Source: Chloroflexota bacterium
Lineage (GTDB): Bacteria > Chloroflexota > Anaerolineae > Caldilineales > Caldilineaceae
Reading direction: 5' to 3'
DNA length: 9,533 bases
NCBI GenBank assembly: GCA_016199425.1
Contig: JACQGT010000615.1
Location: 1-9,533, forward strand
Position numbers and translations under genes: made by a program. Within the stretch, counting starts at the first letter, position 1. The number at the start of each line of letters is the position of its first letter. The notes under the pieces were generated by a model. It made no database searches. It was not told where the DNA came from and saw only the letters and a list, made by a program, of their open reading frames with translations. Positions 5,663 to 9,533 of the stretch are shown here, in pieces.

Positions 5663-6952
5663 ATGACCCCAATCACTGCCGAAGAACAATCTGTAATCAC
5701 TGCCGAAGAACAATCTGTTCGTGACTTTCCCTGGAACTTTTCGGTCAATATGGCCGACATTATGTTTATCACGCTGGGGTTGAGCCTGATCTCACGGGAG
5801 ACAGTGCTGCCGGTTCTGATCAGCCAACTGACCGATTCAAAGATCGCCATCGGTCTTCTGCCCGCCGTCTGGAGTTTGGGCTACTATCTGCCCCAACTGC
5901 TTACGGCCAACTTCACCGAAGGGCTGCGCTTCAAAAAGCCTTTTGTCATGCTCGTCGGTGGCCTGGGCGAGCGGGTGCCCTATCTGCTGATCGGGCTGGC
6001 GGTCTGGTTTCTGGCCGAGTCATCGCCGGGGATTGTGCTGGTGCTGCTCCTGGCCGGGGTGGGGATGGCCGGGGCCAGCGCGGGCATTGCCACCCCAGCT
6101 TGGTTTGATATGATCGCCAAAGTGATTCCCATCCAGCGTCGCGGGCTTTGGTCCGGCTTGGGTCACGGGCTGGGCGCGCTGCTGGGCGTGGCCGGGGCCT
6201 ATGCAGTGGGACGCATCCTGGACGCCTACGTCTATCCCCACAATTTCGCCACGCTCGTTTTTCTGGCCTTTCTCTTTGTGATGCTCTCGTGGATCGGCCT
6301 GTCGCTGACCCGGGAACCACCAAGCACGACTACCAAAGAGCGTGTGCCGTTGGTGCGCTACCTGGCCTACTTGCCGACAATCCTGCGCCGGGATGCCAAC
6401 TACCGGCGCTACCTGATCAGCCGCACGGTTGTGAATCTGGGCGCGATGGCGACCGGCTTTTTCATCGTCTATGGCAGGGAGCGCTTTGCTCTGGACGGTG
6501 CAGGGGTGGGGCTACTTACGGGTGTGCTCATCGGCAGCGTGGCCGTGCTAAATCTGGTCTGGGGCATCACCGGCGACCGGGTGGGGCACAAAGCCGTCTT
6601 GACCGGCGCGGCGCTGGCGATGGCCGGTGCGCCGCTGGTTGCCCTGCTCGCACCCAGCGCGGGCTGGCTGGTACTCACATTCATTCTGTTGGGCGCGGCC
6701 CTGGCCGGAGAACAGGCGTCCAGCCTGAATATCATTCTGGAGTTCTGCGCCCCCGAAGACAGACCCACGTACATCGGGCTGACCAACACGCTCCTGGCTC
6801 CGGTGTTGATTCTCGCCCCTATCCTGGGCGGCTGGCTGGCGACGATTTTCGGCTTTGCGGCGCTCTTCGTTGTGGCCGCGCTGGTGGCCGGTGGGGGCGC
6901 GCTGCTCCTGGCCCTGTGGGTGCGGGAGCCGCGCCAACGACTCTCTGGATAA
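5663..6952 (+). CDS. MFS transporter, 12 TM
   Basis: This 429-residue integral membrane protein of the major facilitator superfamily has about twelve hydrophobic segments in two halves, split by a polar loop at about 217-248. The N-terminal half begins WNFSVNMADIMFITLGLSLIS (24-44). A loop motif WGITGDRVGHK (300-310) matches the MFS GxxxDRxGxK pattern. It is likely a sugar or small-solute proton-coupled carrier, and its position after fucosidase and sulfatase genes suggests uptake or export of fucose-related glycans or products; substrate is inference. The cytoplasmic N-terminus contains a perfect tandem duplication, ITAEEQSV twice (residues 4-11 and 12-19). The ATG at 5663 has only GAG (5653-5655) upstream, a weak site; the next Met (30) falls at the first membrane helix and would lose conserved residues, so 5663 is kept. 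The gene's TAA overlaps the following inverted repeat. Confidence 0.92.
   Translation: MTPITAEEQSVITAEEQSVRDFPWNFSVNMADIMFITLGLSLISRETVLPVLISQLTDSKIAIGLLPAVWSLGYYLPQLLTANFTEGLRFKKPFVMLVGGLGERVPYLLIGLAVWFLAESSPGIVLVLLLAGVGMAGASAGIATPAWFDMIAKVIPIQRRGLWSGLGHGLGALLGVAGAYAVGRILDAYVYPHNFATLVFLAFLFVMLSWIGLSLTREPPSTTTKERVPLVRYLAYLPTILRRDANYRRYLISRTVVNLGAMATGFFIVYGRERFALDGAGVGLLTGVLIGSVAVLNLVWGITGDRVGHKAVLTGAALAMAGAPLVALLAPSAGWLVLTFILLGAALAGEQASSLNIILEFCAPEDRPTYIGLTNTLLAPVLILAPILGGWLATIFGFAALFVVAALVAGGGALLLALWVREPRQRLSG
5671..5718 (+). repeat. 24-bp perfect tandem duplication in the MFS gene
   Basis: Two identical 24-base units (5671-5694 and 5695-5718) lie directly in tandem. Because 24 is a multiple of three, the duplication adds one copy of the octapeptide ITAEEQSV to the N-terminal tail before the first membrane helix and leaves the frame intact. 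The absence of any mismatch suggests a recent slippage event. Confidence 0.97.
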
Positions 6953-7005
6953 CCACAAAGACACAAAGAAGTAGAAATTCTTATCTTCTTTGTGTCTTTG
7001 TGGTT
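6951..7005. repeat. 21-bp perfect inverted repeat between convergent genes
   Basis: Arms 6951-6971 and 6985-7005 are perfect complements around a 13-base A/T-rich centre. Each arm contains two copies of an 8-base unit (CACAAAGA on the left). The left arm begins at the second base of the MFS TAA stop codon, and the right arm ends 8 bases before the stop of the convergent membrane-protein gene. It is positioned to act as a bidirectional terminator, although the stem is A/T-rich and lacks a separate U-tract. Confidence 0.9.
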
Positions 7006-7013
7006 GCCATGCG

Positions 7014-9350
7014 CTACGGCAGATCCAGATGGATGGATTCGACAAAGACTGTCGCGGGCGCGGAAGCCTGCAACGCGATTGCGTCCAGTGTCTCGATGGA
7101 TGTGGAGGCTTGTCGTTCCGCCAATAATTGGGCGAAGTCCAGAGCGATCTCGCCGCCGTCCGGCGCGGGCGGCAGAGTGGCGGTGGCGGCCAGGCCGGGC
7201 AGGATGACCGCCGCGGACCCACCGGGCTGGGTCCGGTAGCGGATGGTGACAGTCACATCCACCCCGGGCGTATGGCGCAAGTGCAATTCGGCGGCTTCTT
7301 CCCCCAGCCAGCGCCCGCGGATTCCCCCCTCTTCCACCAGCGGCCCCCACCCCAACGGCCCCAGCAGCAGATAGGGCAGAGACGCGTCCGGCGCTGTCAC
7401 CCGCCAGGCGGTGATGCGCTCGTCCTCGTAGAGGGGCGGTTGGCCCGCAAAGATGGCCGCGGCCAGCTCGCTGGTATACTCCCGTTCCAATCCGCCGGGC
7501 ATTTTGTAGCGATCCGCCACCACCCAGCCCACGCCCAAATCCGCCAGCACCGTCGGCCCCAGCGCGGCCGGGTCCACGTCCAGAATGTCCGGCCCCAGAT
7601 GGCGAAAATGTTGCAGCACCGGCGACCGTTCGGTCAGCGTGCGGGGGTCGTCCCGGCTAATGTAGGCCACCGTCAGAGGTTTTCTGTGTACCGTCTGGTA
7701 GAGCAGATAGCCGGGACGGTCGTAGTTCATCGGCAGATTCAGCAGCGCGCCGGGCGTGGAGTCCGCGGCCAACTGGCGGTAGAAGTCCGGTGTGTCGGGC
7801 GGGGAGATGGGGAAGGGAGCCACCCAGAATTCGGCCAGGACGAGGAGCGCGGCCAGGGCAGTGAGAAACAGCGGTCTATGCTGCGTAGTTATCGTTTGGC
7901 CGCTCGTCTGAATCGGGTCGGTTTCGATACGGCCCAACTGCGGCCTACTCAACCAGCGCCGATTCAGACGAGCGACACGCGCAAGCAGTTCGTACAAACC
8001 GACCCCGGCGGCCACGGACAACGCCAATTGCACCATCACCGCAAAGCGGCTGACGCTGCGGCTGATGCGCATAAAGGGAACCCACTCCACCAGCACGCCG
8101 TAGAGGGTGCTGGTGGGGCCGGGGTCGCCCGCGGGGATGTCGGCGGCGGTGATGCTAGTCAGATGCAGGGCCGGGCCGAGAGCCAGCAGGAAGAAGAAGG
8201 CTGCCACAGACAGCCAGAAGCGGCTGCGTCGCCAGGCCCAGAGCGCGCCCAGCCCGGCAAGCAGCAGGGCCGTGTAGCCGATGGCAATCGTGCGTTCGCT
8301 GACCGGCGCGATCTGATTGCCCGGCCAGGTGAAACTCTGCGGACGGAAGAGGGTGTGCAGCCGGTTTGGCACGAAGAAATCTGCCGCGGCTGCGCTCAAA
8401 ATGTAGAGATCGCTGGCTGGGCGCTGCATAAAGCTGAAGCGCAGGGCTTCGGAAATCATTGGGAGGAGGATGGGGCTGAGGACAAAGCAAAAGAGCGCGC
8501 CGGCGATGATGGCAGGCAGGAGATTGGAGATTAGAGATTGGAGATTGGAGATGACGTGCCCAGTCGTCAATCTCCAATCTCCAATCTCCAATACCAAATA
8601 GAGAGCCGTGAACAGGAACAAGTACAGCACAAAATACCAGTCGCACAGACCGACGAGAACCAGGAATAAACCCGCCAGAAAGCTGTCGCGCAGCCAGGGC
8701 TGGCCGCTGCGCTGGCGCTGGGAGGCGCGCAGCAGGTAGAGGACGTAGAAGGGCATCCACTCCAGGCTCATCACCTGCATATGGCCCAGGAGGTGGGCCA
8801 TGTGGAAGGGAGCGAAGGTGAAGATCAGTCCGGCGACGAAGGCGGGAGCGTAGGCGACTGGAGACTGTCGATTGGAGAGTGTCGATTGGAGATTGGAGAT
8901 TGGAGATTGCGCATCCGATCTCCAATCTCTAATCTCTAATCTCCCTCTGAGCACCCACAGCGTGAGCAGAAAGACGCCGTAGCCGCCCAGCACCCAGGAG
9001 AGAAAGACGACTGCGTTGTAGGCGGCGTAGAGGCCGCCTACAAGTTGCACAGGCAGAGTCGCCAGCCCGTTGAAGGGGTTGAGGGTGTGGAAGTAGAATC
9101 CCACGCCTGTGGGCGCATAGAGCAGATCCGTGACAAAGGGGGTCTGTTGGCGGTCCACCAGGGCCAGTTTGACCCACCAGAGATTCCAAAAATTCTGCCA
9201 CCCGTCGAAGCTGTCGCCGGGGATGGCGGAGGTGAGATGCAGGGCCAGCGGCCAGGTCATTACAGCGGTGAGGAGGGTGTAGAGGAGGAGGGCGGCCGCG
9301 TGAAACGTGAAATGTGAAACGTGAGGGCGGGGATCGATTTCACGTTTCAC
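7014..9350 (-). CDS. Large multi-pass membrane protein, GT-C glycosyltransferase-like
   Basis: This 778-residue protein has about ten or more hydrophobic segments in residues 18-510 and a soluble C-terminal region (about 511-778). The first external loop carries PGDSFDGWQNFWNLWW (44-59) and LYAPTGVGFYFHTLNPFNG (77-95), an arrangement seen in GT-C-like membrane proteins of Chloroflexota, usually annotated as hypothetical or family 39-like glycosyltransferase. If so it would move sugars from lipid carriers at the membrane, but no catalytic residue can be assigned confidently. Three polar loops (about 138-163, 254-277 and 459-484) are encoded by palindromic repeats inserted in frame. The start is a GTG at 9348-9350 with AAGG 8 bases upstream, itself inside a palindrome that encodes residues 1-17; Met31 is a less likely alternative because it would cut into the first helix. 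The gene stands alone on this strand and converges with the MFS gene. Confidence 0.87.
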   Translation of the reverse strand: MKREIDPRPHVSHFTFHAAALLLYTLLTAVMTWPLALHLTSAIPGDSFDGWQNFWNLWWVKLALVDRQQTPFVTDLLYAPTGVGFYFHTLNPFNGLATLPVQLVGGLYAAYNAVVFLSWVLGGYGVFLLTLWVLRGRLEIRDWRSDAQSPISNLQSTLSNRQSPVAYAPAFVAGLIFTFAPFHMAHLLGHMQVMSLEWMPFYVLYLLRASQRQRSGQPWLRDSFLAGLFLVLVGLCDWYFVLYLFLFTALYLVLEIGDWRLTTGHVISNLQSLISNLLPAIIAGALFCFVLSPILLPMISEALRFSFMQRPASDLYILSAAAADFFVPNRLHTLFRPQSFTWPGNQIAPVSERTIAIGYTALLLAGLGALWAWRRSRFWLSVAAFFFLLALGPALHLTSITAADIPAGDPGPTSTLYGVLVEWVPFMRISRSVSRFAVMVQLALSVAAGVGLYELLARVARLNRRWLSRPQLGRIETDPIQTSGQTITTQHRPLFLTALAALLVLAEFWVAPFPISPPDTPDFYRQLAADSTPGALLNLPMNYDRPGYLLYQTVHRKPLTVAYISRDDPRTLTERSPVLQHFRHLGPDILDVDPAALGPTVLADLGVGWVVADRYKMPGGLEREYTSELAAAIFAGQPPLYEDERITAWRVTAPDASLPYLLLGPLGWGPLVEEGGIRGRWLGEEAAELHLRHTPGVDVTVTIRYRTQPGGSAAVILPGLAATATLPPAPDGGEIALDFAQLLAERQASTSIETLDAIALQASAPATVFVESIHLDLP
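7901..7974. repeat. Palindromic element inside the membrane-protein ORF (16-bp arms)
   Basis: Arms 7901-7916 (CGCTCGTCTGAATCGG) and 7959-7974 are perfect complements. The 42-base interior is itself partly symmetric: GGTT (7920-7923) with AACC (7951-7954), and GGCC (7931-7934) with GGCC (7942-7945). The ORF reads through it as LNRRWLSRPQLGRIETDPIQ (462-481), a polar stretch between hydrophobic segments ending near 457 and starting near 493. The form is that of a mobile palindrome tolerated within a protein loop. Confidence 0.88.
8521..8593. repeat. Heptad palindrome inside the membrane-protein ORF
   Basis: The left side is a run of AGATTGG-type 7-mers (8521-8551) and the right side a run of CAATCTC 7-mers (8569-8590). 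The core stem is TGACG/CGTCA around an 8-base loop (8557-8564), with a one-base bulge beside it. On the coding (minus) strand it reads EIGDWRL, a turn, then ISNLQSLISNL, at residues 255-277 between two membrane helices. Confidence 0.9.
8884..8941. repeat. Second heptad palindrome inside the membrane-protein ORF
   Basis: Arms 8884-8907 and 8918-8941 pair over 24 positions with two G-T mismatches around a 10-base loop (8908-8917). The arms are tandem GGAGATT / AATCTCC heptamers, with degenerate copies continuing to about 8858 on the left. The ORF reads it as LEIRDWR, a turn, then SPISNLQSTLSN (residues 138-160), again in a polar loop. It is the same element type as at 8521-8593. Confidence 0.9.
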
Positions 9351-9359
9351 GTTTCACGC
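9298..9359. repeat. Heptad palindrome covering the start of the membrane-protein gene
   Basis: Arms 9298-9319 and 9338-9359 pair over 22 positions with one T-G mismatch and an 18-base loop. The arms are tandem GTGAAAC / GTTTCAC heptamers. On the minus strand the proposed GTG start (9348-9350) is part of one arm, and the other arm encodes VSHFTFH (11-17). The related CGTGAAC heptads occur in the hairpin at 5594-5638. Confidence 0.9.
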
Positions 9360-9362
9360 CTT
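9359..9362 (-). promoter_or_regulatory. Probable ribosome binding site for the GTG start
   Basis: On the minus strand AAGG lies 8 bases before the GTG at 9348-9350. It is short, but it is the only purine-rich match near a plausible start for the membrane-protein gene. It directly abuts the palindrome, so a hairpin in the transcript would affect its access. Confidence 0.4.
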
Positions 9363-9399
9363 ACAATCATAGAAGAGTCTACCGCAAAAAGGGGAATTT

Positions 9400-9452
9400 C
9401 ACCGCGGAGCGTCCCGTAGAGCCGGGGCGGCTCTACGGGACGCTCCGCGGTG
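9400..9452. repeat. 24-bp perfect hairpin upstream of the membrane-protein gene
   Basis: Arms 9400-9423 and 9429-9452 are perfect complements with a 5-base GGGGC loop. The arms are GC-rich, starting CACCGCGGAGCGTCCCGTAG. It sits 50 bp upstream of the GTG start of the membrane-protein gene. No T-run follows on the minus strand, so a simple terminator is not obvious; a dispersed palindrome or an RNA element is more likely. Confidence 0.93.
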
Positions 9453-9533
9453 TACTCTTTGGCTCTTTGCAGTAGAGTCAAAGAAACCAGAGCAGTGGAG
9501 TCACCCACTGCCCAATATCCAATACCCAATATC
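9453..9533. repeat. Gene-free end with small inverted repeat and 7-nt repeats
   Basis: GCAGTGG (9492-9498) and CCACTGC (9505-9511) form 7-bp arms around 6 bases. From 9512 to the window edge the sequence is a 7-nt repeat, CCAATAT CCAATAC CCAATAT. This is probably one side of another heptad palindrome cut by the window end. A 60-codon minus-strand reading frame crosses this stretch and the neighbouring hairpin but has no protein-like character. Confidence 0.7.

Noticed and set aside
7128..8534. 468-codon plus-strand ORF opposite the membrane protein
   Set aside because: It is rich in Gln, Gly, Arg and Ala with no recognisable domain, and lies antisense to a frame with clear membrane helices; it is a GC-driven shadow.
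205..9350. Insertion sequence or transposase gene to explain the repeats
   Set aside because: No transposase, integrase or RAYT-like protein is encoded in any convincing frame; the repeats must be non-autonomous if mobile.
9366..9371. TATGAT on the minus strand as a -10 box for the membrane-protein gene
   Set aside because: No -35-like sequence lies at suitable spacing, and transcription would start almost at the ribosome binding site.
9347..9529. 60-codon minus-strand ORF at the window end
   Set aside because: Most of it is translated from the perfect hairpin and 7-nt repeats, and its composition is not protein-like.

Overview
The window is about 9.5 kb of GC-rich bacterial DNA. The gene content (two GH29 fucosidases, a cytosolic-type sulfatase, an MFS carrier, an AAA-like ATPase and a large GT-C-like membrane protein), together with the dense mix of dispersed palindromes and 7-nt repeats, most resembles a Chloroflexota (Anaerolineae-like) genome. 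That assignment is inference from family resemblance; there is no rRNA or marker gene in the window.

Layout: 1-183 is a 45-bp tandem repeat array carrying GTAGG-type palindromes and ends just before the ribosome binding site of the first gene. 205-1569 (+) is a GH29 alpha-L-fucosidase with an unusual N-terminal ribbon-helix-helix-like segment. 1575-1627 is a double palindrome separating it from a convergent AAA-like ATPase gene (1624-2658, -). A 56-bp divergent gap leads to a second, different GH29 fucosidase (2715-4175, +), followed after 26 bp by a family S1 sulfatase (4202-5545, +). A hairpin (5594-5638) precedes an MFS transporter (5663-6952, +). A perfect 21-bp inverted repeat (6951-7005) separates the transporter from a convergent 778-residue membrane protein gene (7014-9350, -). 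9351-9533 holds a 24-bp perfect hairpin and 7-nt repeats but no convincing gene.

Functionally, the two fucosidases, the sulfatase and the MFS carrier look like a small locus for fucosylated and probably sulfated glycans. None of the enzymes shows a signal peptide, so the sequence suggests uptake of small glycans followed by cytoplasmic trimming. The ATPase and the large membrane protein have no evident link to that pathway.

The most unusual content is the repeat biology. Nearly every gene boundary carries a palindromic element. Three related GTAGG palindromes show compensatory base-pair changes. Three further palindromes lie inside the membrane-protein ORF without breaking its frame, two of them built from a heptamer that is stop-free in all six frames. 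The start codon of that ORF also lies in a palindrome.
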